From NCBI RefSeq assembly GCF_947623445.1, contig NC_135246.1:15607856-15671855 (forward strand): a stretch of DNA of 64,000 bases, given 5' to 3'. This DNA is from Clavelina lepadiformis (taxonomy: Eukaryota; Chordata; Ascidiacea; Aplousobranchia; Clavelinidae). Below the pieces are notes generated by a model, which was given only the letters and a program-made list of their open reading frames with translations, searched no databases and was not told the DNA's origin. The position numbers and the translations under genes were made by a program. Positions 34,801 to 47,728 of this stretch are shown piece by piece (positions within the stretch are counted from its first letter, which is position 1; each line of letters begins with the position of its first letter).

Positions 34801-37800
34801 AAATGGCAAGATTGATATTTAAAGAAGCTGACAGCACGTTTGATCTTCGGCAGTGTAGCAATTGTCTGTTGTTGTTTGTTCATTTTCCATTTTATTAATT
34901 CGTTTCACATATTTGTCTATCGCTTCAATTTTGTGTAGACTATTGGTTCGTAAGTTTGCCTTCTTTAAAAAGTATTTTCAATTATCAGACGTGATTGCAT
35001 GACTAAATTGCTTAATCACAACTCCATATTAATCCCTTTAACCCAACGCTGACCCTAAACGGCGTGAGGAATGAAATGCTCAAACCAGTAAAATGAAATG
35101 TCAGCAAAGATTTCATGCACTTGTCAATTCCTATTTTGTTATTGTTTTAAACATGGTTAATTATTGCCGTCGTAAAAAAGGCATGTCATGATGGTGTAAC
35201 AGTTTTTCTTTCCATACTGAACAGACATGTTCTATTTAAAATATGGATGTTAAGTAATGGAAAATTTTAAGTGAGGTTACTTTTCTCTGTGTAGAAATGA
35301 ATCAATGCAATGCTTTCGTTCAGTATATCAAACGTGATACCGGCGACACAGCTCGTAAGAAAATACATTCAAAAAATTATAAACGGCATTCTAAATACAT
35401 CTTTCAAGGAACTACTTGCTCACAAGCGGCGCTTTTACTCGTAAATTCTGTCCGAGCTACTCCGAAGTAAGTAGTTCTCGCAAGTTAATTGGAGTTACGT
35501 TACTGAGAGTATTTACAAGTTCTTCAGACCACTCTTAAACGCATCGCCAGACGAAGTCTTTTGGTTTCTGTAAATGACATACGTCATAGGGCAATGGCAG
35601 AACATGTTGCATTCCCACGTGAAGTCTTAACGAAAAAATGAAAGGAAATTTTTAAATAATTTACTTTACCTGCTGTTGCGTAATTAATTGCAGAATATTG
35701 ACTTAGCAAAAAGAGAAATTATTCTTACTCATACAAAGACGCTTTCAACAGTAACTTTTAAAGTTTCATCAGACAGAGCGTATAGGCTGCTGCAATATCA
35801 CTGTATGCGTATTATATAATATTTGCTGCAAGTACAACTATGAATACTTGAACACGTTGGTGAGACAAACCAAGGAAGCATTATGTAGCTATAGAATTAG
35901 GGCGCAAAGTGCTAGCAATCTTTATTAAAGGTGCGTGACAAAGTCCACAATGCCAACTAAGAACTCCACGAACAATTCAACGAATTTTGTGATCTTGTTA
36001 AAATTGTAACACAACGGCAAAATCCCTTGCAAATATACACACTAAATGTAGACAAGCGTATCATTTCAGGGAATTAATAAATCAAATGAATGCATTTATT
36101 TCTCTGAAGCAGTCAGGTCATTTCAAAGATTGTTGAAAAATTGTAAAATGTTTGGCGAAACAATTTGGCTATAGCCATTTGATAAAACCAAGAAATGTGC
36201 TTTTATCCGAAAGTTTGGCTGCTGTCTGGCTGTTACTTACAAAAGAGTTTGTTAGTTTTCAATCCATGAAAAAGATTATCCTCTGTTCTCACGTAAAACT
36301 TAAATATACACCGAAATATGAAAATTACAACAGGAAGGGCCCGTCGATAAATTTGAACAAAACGTACCTAATTTCATCAATAACACCGATCGTAAATGGT
36401 TAACAGTAGTTTACATAAAACAATCGGCTTCACATTTTTTATTCCAATTCGTTTTGAAGCGAAAATCAAACAGTGCACTCTCGCATAAACCGTGTACAAA
36501 AGCGACAACACCTGCAAGTGACCAGAACCTGTAACACATAACGCCAAGGCACGTGTATAATAAATTCAAGTTTTAAAGTCAAGCTTTCTTGTGAATTATA
36601 AAGACAAATATTTTGCTTAGACATAAAGCGATAAAATGCTTAGTTTGTGGTATAGGAAGCTTCGATCAGCCACCATTTATATGGATTTTCATCAAAATGG
36701 CGGGTTATATGCATGCAGACGTTGATAACTGTTTAATATTATACGACACGTTTTTCGGTTACAGTTATATAAGAGTTAAGTTAAGAATTTTTTGGCAACC
36801 TAATGTTTTTATCATAAAATATTATTTAGAAAGACGACAAACATATATATTTCAAAAGCTAAATTAAATTTATTTTACCGTACACGCTGTGGTTGCTTAA
36901 ATTTATACTTTTTTAAGCGAGTTTAAAGAGTATTTGATAACGACAGAAAATATGAATTGAAATGACATTTCACGACATAAGAACGCATTTGACAATGCCA
37001 GACACATTTTATAAAAAGCTGCTTATAATGCAACACAATTGCCGGAACTATAATATGCATATACAGAGATAAAAGGTTCTATCTCGCACGGAAGGACACC
37101 ACGATATATCTGAGTTCATTTAGCATATTTTCGTTGCCACAAACGTTTTATCTGCATGCACGCAAACCAGTGTTGTCAGTTTGCCAATTTCGTTATTGCC
37201 TCCATGATATATTTGCATGTAATAAAGTGATGTTATAATGCCATCGTCGATAGAACGATGATAGAACAAACAAGTTTTTTTCTACAAACATTATGACGTA
37301 TATAAAAGGTTTTTGTCAGAATTAAATCCCCATAGCACCCTCATGCGGCACTTGAAAAGTCAGCAAAGTAAAAGGAAGATAAAGTTACTTGGTTTTAAAT
37401 GAACATATACATATATAAAATTTAAAGGCAATAGTGGTGGCTGGTGAAGTACACCAGGTAACCATTCCACAAGTATATATAAGAACTATAGGGTATGCAA
37501 GCATAAGCAAAACAGCGTTGTGTATTTGCTTTGTTTTAGGTGGAGCAGATTCTCTTGTCCTAATAATAGAAAATGTTTTTTTTTTCAAAAAGTGATTACT
37601 GACATCTAACCAGAAGTCGAAAATTATAGGCTCCCACAAAATGTCATTCAACCCGGTCATCGGGAGAACTGCGACGGATTTTTATCTCACAATGAAAAGC
37701 TTTTTCTCTTTTCAAATGTGAAAATGCCTCTGTGACTAAAGTCAGGATTTAGCTGCTTTAAAATAAAGATTTTTATCTATTTTTTAATTTATATGTACCT

Positions 37801-38041
37801 TATATGTTACAACCAAAGTTTTTATTTGTTTTTACTTTAAGTCGAGGTTTAAGTTTATACATATTCACTTGAAATGTTGAATTATATAAATATTTTGCTT
37901 CCTTTTTAAATCTGGGTAACTAACTTTATACGTTTTCATTTAACATATGCCTAGAGTGTTGTTGTTGTGGCCCAAATAAAAAGACCAAAGAAAAACTTAT
38001 TGCACAATGGCTATAGCAATTAAATGCTATTTCTCAATAAT
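34801..38041. other. Intergenic, no supported gene
   Basis: About 3.2 kb without a convincing exon. Short open frames at 36152-36403 and 36613-36867 have no splice partners. The second contains KCLVCGIGSF but in the wrong phase for an exon 4. T-rich and A-rich runs are scattered through it. Confidence 0.35.
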
Positions 38042-38398
38042 CTAAGTTATAAATATTGTAAAAGCAAGTGTATAACATCCACAAAGAGGTGTATGAATTT
38101 TTAACATGTATTGCTTTATTTCGAGAGCTAACACTTCCAATATCTTTAATTTCCTGTGGTTTATTTTAAAACCTCTACAGTCTACAAGAACGCGTTTAGG
38201 TTCTTTTAAATCTGTTCCAGAAAAATTGTAAAGTTTGTTTGCAAATTTTTTAATTCTGTTCTTCTGGCATTGGCGCAGATGCAATACCAGCACAGGTCTA
38301 TCTACAATATTAATCGACACAATTCCGATGCATTGTAAACTGTACCCCGCTTCACACAACACCTTTAGACCGGAATGCCAGCACAGTTTAAAATCCAT
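38042..38398 (-). other. Unassigned 118-aa open frame
   Basis: The longest single-exon frame outside the shadow ORFs. It starts MDFKLCWHSGLKVLCEAGYS and includes HLRQCQKNRIKKFANKLYNF. It has eight cysteines and many basic residues, but no signal peptide, no paralogue in the window and no recognised domain. It could be a real short gene, an exon of a larger one, or chance. A 63-aa frame overlaps it on the other strand. Confidence 0.25.
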
Positions 38399-38399
38399 C

Positions 38400-39960
38400 A
38401 GTATTGTGTTTACTGATAGTTGTTAATCTGCCGAGCCAGTTATGGTCATGCGTCAATAAACATTTTTATGTAAATATTTTATAGTTACCATATAGCATGA
38501 ATAATTTCTAAGAAAATTATATTTAAACTTGGATTAAAACAAAACAGAACTTACAGTCTACCGCTAGTGGTCACTGCTTTAATAGTTATATTACTGTGAA
38601 TACAAATCAATGCCAAATTTTTCGAAAATGATAAACCCTGACTTATTAATCTTACAATTTATTAAACGATATCATGTCTTTAAGAGTCGACAAACTATAC
38701 TTTTGTTAATAAAACAAAGTTCTTAACACATTTGCCATGTTGCATCCTAAAAAAAGCAAACTATCTTCAAATTAATCTTGTTTAGTACTGACATGAGTAG
38801 ATTCAAAATCCGTTTGTGTTAATTAAGGTGTTGTATATTCTTAGACGTATAAGTATAACGAATTCGAATAGATTTTATTCTCCGAACAGTAGTTGAGTTA
38901 AATGGTCTTTTGCGATACCTTAACCTCAAACTAGCAAGATTGTAAATTTCAAGCAATGAACCTTTCGTAAATATACCGAGAGACTCGTAACCAAAATTAT
39001 ATGACGTCAGTGTCATATAAAGCTGTGATGACATGACGAAATCATGTATGATTGCACATCACGAGATTTCCGGAGCAACAGGGGTCGGCCGATTCACCTC
39101 TGAGCGCATTTCAGGTTATTTTCGCGTTACCAGGAACTTCAACTCTAAACTTTAGCTGTTATCGGAAATATTGCTCAAGATATACTGTAGAGTGTAGAGC
39201 AATATATACTGTTTGTCGGAAGTAAAATGTTTCCGCCATCTTTGAAGTTCAAAGTACCCGGTGTTGATACGCCAACGGTTTCTTGTTCAATAAGTACAAT
39301 ATATATAATATGCCAACGAGTTAAAATTTTACGAGGTGATAAAGAGTTAATATTGCACTTTGTGTGATTTCAATTCAAATACGGTCAATGAAAGGATTGT
39401 CACACTTTCAACAAAAATATTTTTAAACTTGCAACTATTTTTTATAGGTTTTTGTTAACCTAACTTAAAAATCGTGACACAAAAAAGTATTGGAAACCTA
39501 AACCTAACTTAATTCTATTTTGTATTCTACTGTAAATGTAACACAACCCTGAATGACTAAGATCCACTTACTGTATACCACAACAAGCTTAAATCATTTT
39601 TTAACCAATTTAAGAACAATAGAAAAATTAGGTTAGCTGTGCACTGGTTATTACACTGTATACTGCACTATACTACCATAGTATACTAATTATTATTATT
39701 TTGTATATTATTATTAATAATAAATTATTACTATTTGTTTTGCTATCAAGATAGAAGTATATATCTAGTTATAGTGATAGTGCAAACAAAGTTCTCCAAA
39801 TCAAGACAAACACGATAACGGTAAAGAAAGTTTTTAATGATTACTGCGTATTACAGAACAGGCCGAGCACTTTACATACTACACTATACGAATACTACGC
39901 AAATGAACAGCAATATTTTCCTGCATATATGATAACTATTGTATAAATGAAACATGCGTA
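38400..39960. other. Intergenic, no gene seen
   Basis: An ATT-type microsatellite lies at 39687-39735. A minus-strand frame at 38819-39034 is not recognised. Nothing else is supported. Confidence 0.35.
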
Positions 39961-40728
39961 TTATTTTCCATTCCAGTAACTCCCCCCACTAGGGCAATAT
40001 TTTCTACCCTTTGGTGATTGACAGAACATGCAGACTGAAACAAAAAGAACACTTGTAGATGACTTGGTAGAGAATTAAAAACAGTTCAATTAGCAAGCCT
40101 CCTAATAAAAAATGTTACAACTCACAATAGTAAATTTAGATAGGCTACGTACAGTCTTTCGTTGTCGCTGAAAGTTTATTACAGTTGTATAAGAACACAC
40201 CCGGGCTTTTCATGTAGCAGAATGACTGCGGACATCTCTATAAAATTTAAAATTGTTTGTGATAAGAATCACCATAAGCAGGCTCTAACGTTTGTAATGA
40301 TTTGACCCACGCTATACCACACTCTAATGTAAAAGCTTTAGGGTTCAGTTTATTGCTGATGGATCTAGCTAAATATAACAAATTTTCGAATTAATTTATA
40401 AATCCATATATGTACAGTATGTACAAAACGATAAGACTAGATAAGACTTACGAGTGTTCCGCCGCTCACGTTTGGCAAAGTACCTATAAAAAGAAACAGT
40501 AATTAATCGTTAACTATACCGTATGTAAATTTGGCAACAATGTTCCGACAAAGTGGCAGTAAGTGTTATTTCAAAAATACAGTGATTAACACAAGAAAAA
40601 TGAAGTGGTAAACAAACCTTTATTTTCGAGAAGAACCATTACAAGACTTGACGCATAGGCCTACACTACTTACCTATGTAAGACAGAAAAACAACCACAA
40701 ATAGCAGTGCCGGAACACACGATCTCAT
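39961..40728 (-). CDS. E1: secreted six-cysteine basic peptide precursor
   Basis: Four exons: 40674-40728, 40452-40483, 40153-40237 and 39961-40034. Introns 190, 214 and 118 nt, phases 1-0-1, product 81 aa. Signal peptide MRSCVPALLFVVVFLSYI. Exon 2 gives only GTLPNVSGGTL, with no furin motif. The cysteine domain reads RCPQSFCYMKSPGVFLYNC, then ATTKDFCMFCQSPKGRKYC and tail PSGGSYWNGK. Spacing is C-x4-C-x11-C-x10-C-x2-C-x8-C, the longest C5-C6 loop in the cluster. Charge is about +7. After CxxC it has Q, not the CR[YRF] seen in A, B, D and F; C1 shares this Q, so C1 and E1 may be the closer pair. A pseudo-exon at 44.4 kb resembles exon 3. Confidence 0.86.
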
Positions 40729-42040
40729 TTTGCCGTTTTTACAGATGTTAAAATTCAATTATTTAAGTCAATTAAAACTATTAAAACTTTCTGCTTAAAA
40801 ATCTAAAAACATTAACTTAAACAGACTTAAAGTGGGATGATTGGTTGTAGGTTGTTTAATAACCTGGCGCCATTACGCATTCGTTAGCCTCATATCAAGT
40901 CAGTCAGAAGGCATTCTTCATATGCCGTGGTTCGTTGAAGCGAACTTGCATTGATACAAGTTAAGCAAAAACGGAGTTCTGTGTCTCCACACTGTAAGCG
41001 ACCGCCATAAACAAACTGCGTGAATAACAAAACACACAGTTTTACTGTTGTAACCTGGTCACTAAATGCGTCAAGGGAAATAGTTTAGTCACACAACACG
41101 CAGCATAAGACAACTTGGCCAAAAAAATAGCACAGCGTTTAAAAATCTTAGACTCTATTTCTCGGTTGCCTCAGACACCTTATATTTGAGAAGGAAATAA
41201 GGAAAAACAACCCGATCATATTACAGTCATTATAAATGATAGGCTGTATTCCTTTCTATGTGTTAGAATGTGTTTATAATTAATACAGTATGACCCATGC
41301 CGTCGTCGCTTTCCTGCAGAGGAGACAAAACTCTGATAAATCTTCCTTTCCAGCTTAATAATAAAATTTCCTCGTATTAGCAAACGCAAACTAATAGCAG
41401 TGGATAAGAGTTTATATGAAATCTAAAAAATATGATACTATGTCAAAGTATATACAAAATGTATACGTAGAATTGTAGAGGTTGGGGTCGTTTTAGGATG
41501 TAGAGGTTGATGCCGACAGATGCAGATACAGATGCAGAGTTTATCGGTCTTAGCTTTACGTTACGTTATTGACTTAGTTAACCTACTACATTAGTATCTG
41601 ACTCTATTGTTGCGTGCGGTTAGAATTCTCTAACCTTTCTGACAGCCGAACGTTCGTATTATATTATAACAAATACCGTTTGCCAGAAAAGGCTTTTATT
41701 GTAGGTGCTGTACACTTTCTCAACATTACAAATAACCAAGAACACAATTCATGCGACTGTTTGCACGATGTCTACTGATTCACGTCTGCGTCACCGTTTG
41801 TGTCTGAGGCTCTCCGGAGTCTCGCACAGAAGTTCAAGCTTATAAAACGTGCTGCGATGTGGCGGAAATATATGACAAAAAAAGCACGAACATTTCAAAG
41901 CGTGTGAACGAGAAAAACAGTGCGTTTGCAGTTTCTTGGAAGCGACTTGGCAGGATGAATATAAGGAGCTTTCACACGAAATTATTCGTAGCAAGTTTAC
42001 AAATATACCAACGGTAGTTTGCAGTGTTCTGAAAAGCAAG
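40729..42040. other. Intergenic, no gene seen
   Basis: A GATGCAGATACAGATGCAG simple repeat lies near 41518-41538. I see no exon and no clear TATA box for E1 within 400 bp of its start codon. Confidence 0.35.
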
Positions 42041-42044
42041 ATTA

Positions 42045-42155
42045 TAAACTCCAATTACTAGCTGGAAAACTCCTTCCTAAGAATGACGTGGCGGAACTGA
42101 AAGTTTAAAAACTCCAATTGTTCTGGAAAACACATTTCCAAGAATGACGTAACGA
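42045..42155. repeat. Imperfect 60-bp direct repeat with CRE half-sites
   Basis: Two adjacent copies begin AAACTCCAATT and continue CTGGAAAACTCCTTCCTAAG or CTGGAAAACACATTTCCAAG. Each then reads AATGACGTGGCG or AATGACGTAACG, giving two spaced CRE-like half-sites. Confidence 0.6.
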
Positions 42156-42881
42156 TTTTACAAAGGTCACCCAGGCCGCCACATTCCTCCCCCGCTACGG
42201 AAGGAAAAAGATAACAATTAAAATATAACGTACTGAAGGTGGCAATGGTGAGCAAGCACAAACAACAAACTGAAGCTATATACAAATGAATGAATTGTAA
42301 CAGATGCTTAAAATAACTGATGGTAATATAGCTACATGTTGGAGGGTATCTCCAAGATTAACCGGGCATGCAAAAATTGTTTGAACTGTTCGTATTCCAG
42401 GGTTTCGTCTTTATCCCTGTCGGATATATACTTCAACAAGGGGGTCATGTGGAAAGCAGGCGTGGCTGCTACCATGGTAAGGATTTTGAAATAGGAAATA
42501 GACCGAATTTAAATTGACCATATTTGCGTCATTGTCAAACAAGTTATACAACTGATGCTGTAAAGAGTAAACTAATTTTTAAGAAAGCAAAAGCCAAAAA
42601 TATCTTCTATTACAGTCTTGCAATGAGCGTTTTCTTTCCTGTGTCGCATAAAAGCAAGTCAAGTCACCAATATAATCTATTAAGACGGTGACACTGGGGT
42701 AAAACCAAGGAATGCCACCAACTTGGTAAATCCATTAATTAAGTTATAACTTCCCCTTTTGCTTGATAATTTTCCTGTCCGACTCAAGTTTCACTTCACG
42801 CAATAATTGAGCAACTTAGTTTGCGGCAACTTCCTCAAATTAAGCACAAATATCTTTGCAAAGCTGCAGCGTTACTTAGAC

Positions 42882-43358
42882 CAGGGCTTCCCAAACTGGG
42901 TGTCGCGACCCCGCAAGGGGTCGCGTAACGAACTTCAGGGGTCGCAGAGCTTATACCAATTTTACACGAAGTACAAAATACAATCGAAACAAAATATCGT
43001 TCTAGCCTAATCAACATTGAAACCGCCTTGAGACCAGCATTAACAGATATTGAGCCACGGCTGGACTTGCTTTGTAGCAGAAAGCAGTCGCACCAATCAC
43101 ACTGAATAAATGTGTGCTTTTTGCGCACACTGCAGTGTGTGCTTTTTTGTTTCCAGTAGCCTATATATGTGTAAAGTAGTAAGTAGACTTTGAGTACTGG
43201 TTGCTTGAAGTCAGTCTTTACTCTTTGCATCTCAATAAATGTCACTAATGACTAATGTATGCTTCGCACTGCTAATTTAATCAATTTAAACGTGAAGGGT
43301 CGCGGAAAACTTCAGAAGTTTGAAAGGGGTCGCGAGCAAAAAAGTTTGGGAAGCCCTG
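42882..43358. mobile_element. Non-autonomous hAT transposon (477 bp), 8-bp target duplication
   Basis: Starts CAGGGCTTCCCAAACT and ends AGTTTGGGAAGCCCTG, exact 16-bp terminal inverted repeats. The flanks carry an exact 8-bp target duplication ACTTAGAC at 42874-42881 and 43359-43366. Subterminal GGGGTCGCG repeats lie at both ends. There is no transposase; the 136-aa minus-strand frame inside it matches nothing I know. The CAGGG ends fit the hAT consensus. Confidence 0.88.
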
Positions 43359-43679
43359 ACTTAGACCACAGACAAAACAAGTTCGTTCTCAATCAACAAA
43401 TCAGTAAACGCTTTATTTACAACAATTGCAGCTTGCAATAGCGCAGCAAACTGCGGTATAGCCATCCTTTCTCTCTTTAAACATCACAAAACAAACGTGT
43501 CGTGATTGTGTGCATAAAGCTAGATAAAAGTCTCATTACATCACTACGTAAACTTCACCGAAGAAAAACAGGAAGTAACCTGTGAAAAGAAGGAAATCAC
43601 GAAGCAAGTCGGATAGGGTTGAGAGGCTTTCTGAATCATAACATAATTAATGTTAAGACCTGTTTCATGCGATTCACGC

Positions 43680-46600
43680 GATGACGTTCATCAAAATTTG
43701 ACGTAATGAGAAACTCCAACTCGCTCAAAAGCAACTGTTTGTTTCCTCTCCTTATCAGTAGCCTGCCAACTTCACTGGTTTCGGGGAATTTTGATACAAG
43801 CCATTTTCAAAAGTTAATAAAGCGAATTGAAAACTGGGCCAGAAATGCAATGGTATGTGATACAAAGGTGGCGCAACTTGGTGCGATGGATATTTCCTGT
43901 CTTAATTATAGATTACCAAGAACTTAATCTTGATCTTGACGTGGCGACCAGAGTTGACACTATAGACCTGTAGTTTGACTGACATAACACATGAACAAAG
44001 CAAAAATAATTCATAGTGCTTTCTGAACGTCGTGAACAGATCAGAATTAAGAGAGCATAATTTGATCAAACTATATACAGGATACAAGGCTAAGTCATTC
44101 AAACGCGAAATAATCTTAATACTACCGCGTATAGTGGTGAATAAATGCCGCTAACCAAGCAAACGAACGCATTATAACGCAGCATACAGAAACTTCTTAA
44201 GATCTTCCACCAACATCAGTCCAGTAAGAGAAATGTAACAAATACATTGTGTTTTTATAATGTATTAACTTTTCTAGCATAAAAGTTAGAAGATCAAGCA
44301 TTTGACAATTTTTACCTCATCGTCTTTAAAATATTACACTTGGAAATTAACAAATTTCTCCAGCGGTTCTACCATTGCAGGCAAGAACACCCTGAAATGT
44401 TTTTCTCTAGAATGCTATGACAGCTCCCCGGGCGCTTTTCTCATAACGTCTTCTCATGACTGAAATCACTTCTATTTTAGCAAGGTTTGGAAAACATTTC
44501 AAAAAACACACAAGTCAGGCTGTATACAAGACGGGAGGTTAATGAGCCTGTTTAGGAACTTGGATCGCGTTGGCTGTGCAATACGAGTGAGCGCTTTGTT
44601 GTGATGAATTTGCCAATTCTTCGTCGGTGACAGGTCTGAATGCTTGCTAGCCACGCCCAAAGGTGACGTAATATCTCCGGGTAGTCTTTTTTATTGATTG
44701 TTCGAGCTAGTAGTGATTATTCATGATGCATTAAACAAAAATTTTTAAGGCAACAATTCATTACTACTTTTACTTTGTTGGGAAGTGTTTATGCTTTTTT
44801 CAACCTTGTTGGTGCCAAATGCTTCCAAGACTGGAAATTACTTCCTGGTTTGGGACCAAGTCTTAAAACCAGACATAATAGTCTTCATACTAAGGCTTGC
44901 TGAGTTTTCTTAATTATTGCGGCTTGACTACCGTCAGTCAAGCTTTAGGCAGAACGTAATATGACGTCTTTATCTACGCTACATGTCTCTGAATACACAA
45001 CATAGAAGGAAGAAAAAGATGCCGCCGATAAGCTCGAATGATGATGAACTGAAGACGAAATCACCACATGCTACAAACAACTCGCCCACGAGGCATTTAT
45101 TTTTTGGAAAAAATTTAAATTGAATACTTTCGATACATCTACGAGCACGTACGTTGCTCCAGTAATAAGCTACGATCTGGTGTAATACTTCCAAAAACCA
45201 CCACGCAGAATGTGTTTGTATCGGCACTGACTTTATGCACAAACATGTTCACCGTAACAAATAATATGTCAAGCTTGGTAAGAAGAGTTACCTCTCAATG
45301 CGCTTTTCTGACGCGCAAACCATAAAATGTGAATGAGTGAAATAAATGACATTGCCGTAGGTATTAAACCGGAATGGGGTACTTCACGGTCTATTACCAC
45401 TATCGCCCCATACAAATGTGCAGTTGCAGTGGATCATTTCCCATGTTTTTTTTATCATATATGATATTGTTTTGATAATACTGTGTGTAGTGTTATAACA
45501 ATATAAACCACTGTGTTGTCATAAAAAATCATAAAATGGCGAAATATAAATGTGATGGTTGATTACCAGTTTTCACAGTACTAGTGACAACGCTATCGTT
45601 ATGATAACACAAATAGCAGCAATATAACCGGAAATTATTTATCATTAATATACAAAATCAACAACTATGCTTTGAAAAAGTTTCCCAAGTAAGTGAATAT
45701 ATCACTTGGTTTAACTTGCACTTGGAACTGCTATGACTTGGTCTGTGTGTATCTTGCACAGTTTTCCGCACAACCAAAACACTATAAACGGATAAAGTGA
45801 ACGAGTCACTCATTGATCCTTGCTCTGCATGGTGAAATTTCAGTGTTGCATTTTGACCACAAGCCGAAACCGAATGTAAGTTTTACAAGTCCTGGAGACT
45901 AGAGCGCCGCCAGTGACATGATATCAAATTAGCATTTCTCCGCATGCTGTCGCCACCGAAGCAAGTGTTTTTTGGCTGGCTGCTGACAATCTGTCAGCTG
46001 TGCTAGTAAACATTCATATGGGTGTTGAACTGAAAATGAATACAAATTAAAGTGTTAAGTTTAAAAACGTCAAAGGTTTGTTTTTGTCTCATTGGTTTGT
46101 AATTAGGTTTAACAAAAAGTGGTAGATCAGAAATCTGCACACCCACAACCACGTGATTACTTTGCATGCTTGTAGGCACAGTAGTTAAATATAAGCTATT
46201 GTTTCGTTTTTTAAGTTTATGTCGTAATTCGTTGCGCCAGACATTTTTATGCCAACTGTCGGTCCTCACTCGACGATCATTGCCTTTTTCGTAAAACCAT
46301 GACATAATACTGAATATACCAAAAAGTTGTAACACGAAAAACATCGCAAAAGATCGAGTAGAGAAAATATTCCCATATAAGTATAGCACTGCATTACCGT
46401 TTAAATGCGAATGTTTTTAAAAAGGAAACTGTAGCTGTTGTTCTTTAGTTATCTTTAGAAATGATGAATCAAATATTTTTAGCTGTCAAGTGGAAATCGA
46501 GAATAGAAAATGAAAAATTTTTATAACAATTGCCGAAAAATACATGCCGTAAATGCAGTATATTACATCATGTGCAATCCATATTTGTATCTTATTTGTT

Positions 46601-46960
46601 TTTGTCGAAGGGATTTTTTAAACCTGACCCCGGTTTATTTATAAACATGATTTTTAAATATAAAAAATGCTTTTTTACTGTAATCTCTTTATCTTTGTTC
46701 GGTTGATAGAACTTTTCAAGTTTGTTGTAGAAAACTAAAAACAAAAATAATTTGTATAGTAGGCGGTCGTCTATGATTAGTGACCAAAAAAGCTACAGAA
46801 GCAGTCATATTTCACGCAAATGCGGTTTACAATACACAGTACACACCACGACTAATTATCAAGGTTAAATCATTTAAATCGATGCGACAATCTTCTCCGT
46901 ACAAACATTTGTTTGGACGTGAGTGAAACAACTTGCCTGCGTTGCATAGCTTGAATTCTT
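43680..46960. repeat. Segmental duplicate G, copy 1
   Basis: This matches 49380-51220 in the same order and orientation. The shared segments are CTGCCAACTTCACTGGTTTCG with AAAGCGAATTGAAAAC at the left end, TCCGCATGCTGTCGC near 45940, AACTGTCGG with ATCATT near 46257, and GGCGGTCGTCTATGATTAGTGACC near 46763. Copy 1 holds about 1.7 kb extra (roughly 44.0-45.8 kb). That extra part contains an orphan cysteine exon and a 46-codon plus-strand frame at about 44983 rich in basic residues. A 128-aa minus frame at 46003-46389 is not conserved as a frame in copy 2. Confidence 0.6.
44365..44455 (+). pseudogene. Orphan E-like exon 3, cysteine 3 lost
   Basis: After an AG acceptor the plus strand reads NTLKCFSLECYDSSPGAFLI, which parallels E1 exon 3 (RCPQSFCYMKSPGVFLYNC). 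The C-x4-C spacing and the CY..SPG.FL core agree. The third cysteine position holds serine and a stop follows within a few codons. No convincing signal exon or exon 4 was found nearby. I read it as a degenerate fragment of an E-type gene on the opposite strand to E1. Confidence 0.35.
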
Positions 46961-47525
46961 CTTCTGACTTTTACCTGGAATACACAAATGAAGATTTTGA
47001 CCTGATCTGCAGTTTGTTTCACAAGTCAAAAAAATTCACAAATTAAGCCGACAGCTAGAAGTTCTGCAACTATGTAAACAATCTTGTTATTTATCAAAAA
47101 TTTTAAATAAAAATCGTGACGTTGTACTTGACGTAAGCATTAAATTGGGCTTGTCTGGTTTGCGTGGGTTTGGTAATCAGTCCACTTAGGAATATAGTTT
47201 GATCCGTTTTCGATAAAACTTAAAATGTTTCTAGACGTTCAACTAACAATATATAGAAATGACTTTTTCGAAGAAATTTTGAGGTCAGATAAGTCTAGTA
47301 ATCTCGTTTATTTTCTTTAAATGTTGTCATCAACATTGCAGTCTAAATATATAGATCAAAATACTGTGCGCACTATAATGGGATTGCTTTTTTAGGCATA
47401 ATTCTATATACAAACTTTTTTTATAAATTATATCACATGTGGGTATTTGTTGCGACGAAGTAGCAAGCTTGCACCAATTCAACATATTTCCCTGATATAA
47501 ATAGCCGTGCATTATATATTTTTAG

Positions 47526-47728
47526 AAAGCAAGGATTTAAATAACATAAACCGGTCTGTACAACAGCTTTACAACTTTATTAAAAATATCCATTCAAAGA
47601 AATTGACTGGATGTTTTGGCTGTCGTGCAAGTGGAACAGAATACAGAAAACGAAAACCTTTAATGTTCCCAGTAATTGCTGAACGATGTGCAGAAGCAGA
47701 CACGTGCCCTTTGGCTTACAGTCAATAA
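47526..47728 (+). CDS. Possible last exon of a cysteine-bearing secreted peptide
   Basis: After the acceptor TTATATATTTTTAG an open exon of 67 codons runs to TAA. It enters in phase 1, the phase left by every signal exon in this window. It reads SKDLNNINRSVQQLYNFIKN, then IHSKKLTGCFGCRASGTEYR, a basic run RKRKP, and ends ERCAEADTCPLAYSQ. Four cysteines are spaced x2, x23 and x5. A polyadenylation signal AATAAA follows about 80 nt past the stop. I did not find its signal exon upstream. RKRK is a possible convertase site. The family is not recognised; it is not the six-cysteine type. An ATG exists in frame at 47507, so a short single-exon reading is also possible. Confidence 0.4.

Noticed and set aside
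36640-36690. KCLVCGIGSF after a TTTGCTTAG acceptor, possible exon 4
   Set aside because: Phase does not fit the exon plan, the third cysteine is missing and no other exons were found.
46003-46389. 128-aa minus-strand ORF
   Set aside because: The homologous part of duplicate G copy 2 does not keep the frame, so it is probably chance openness.
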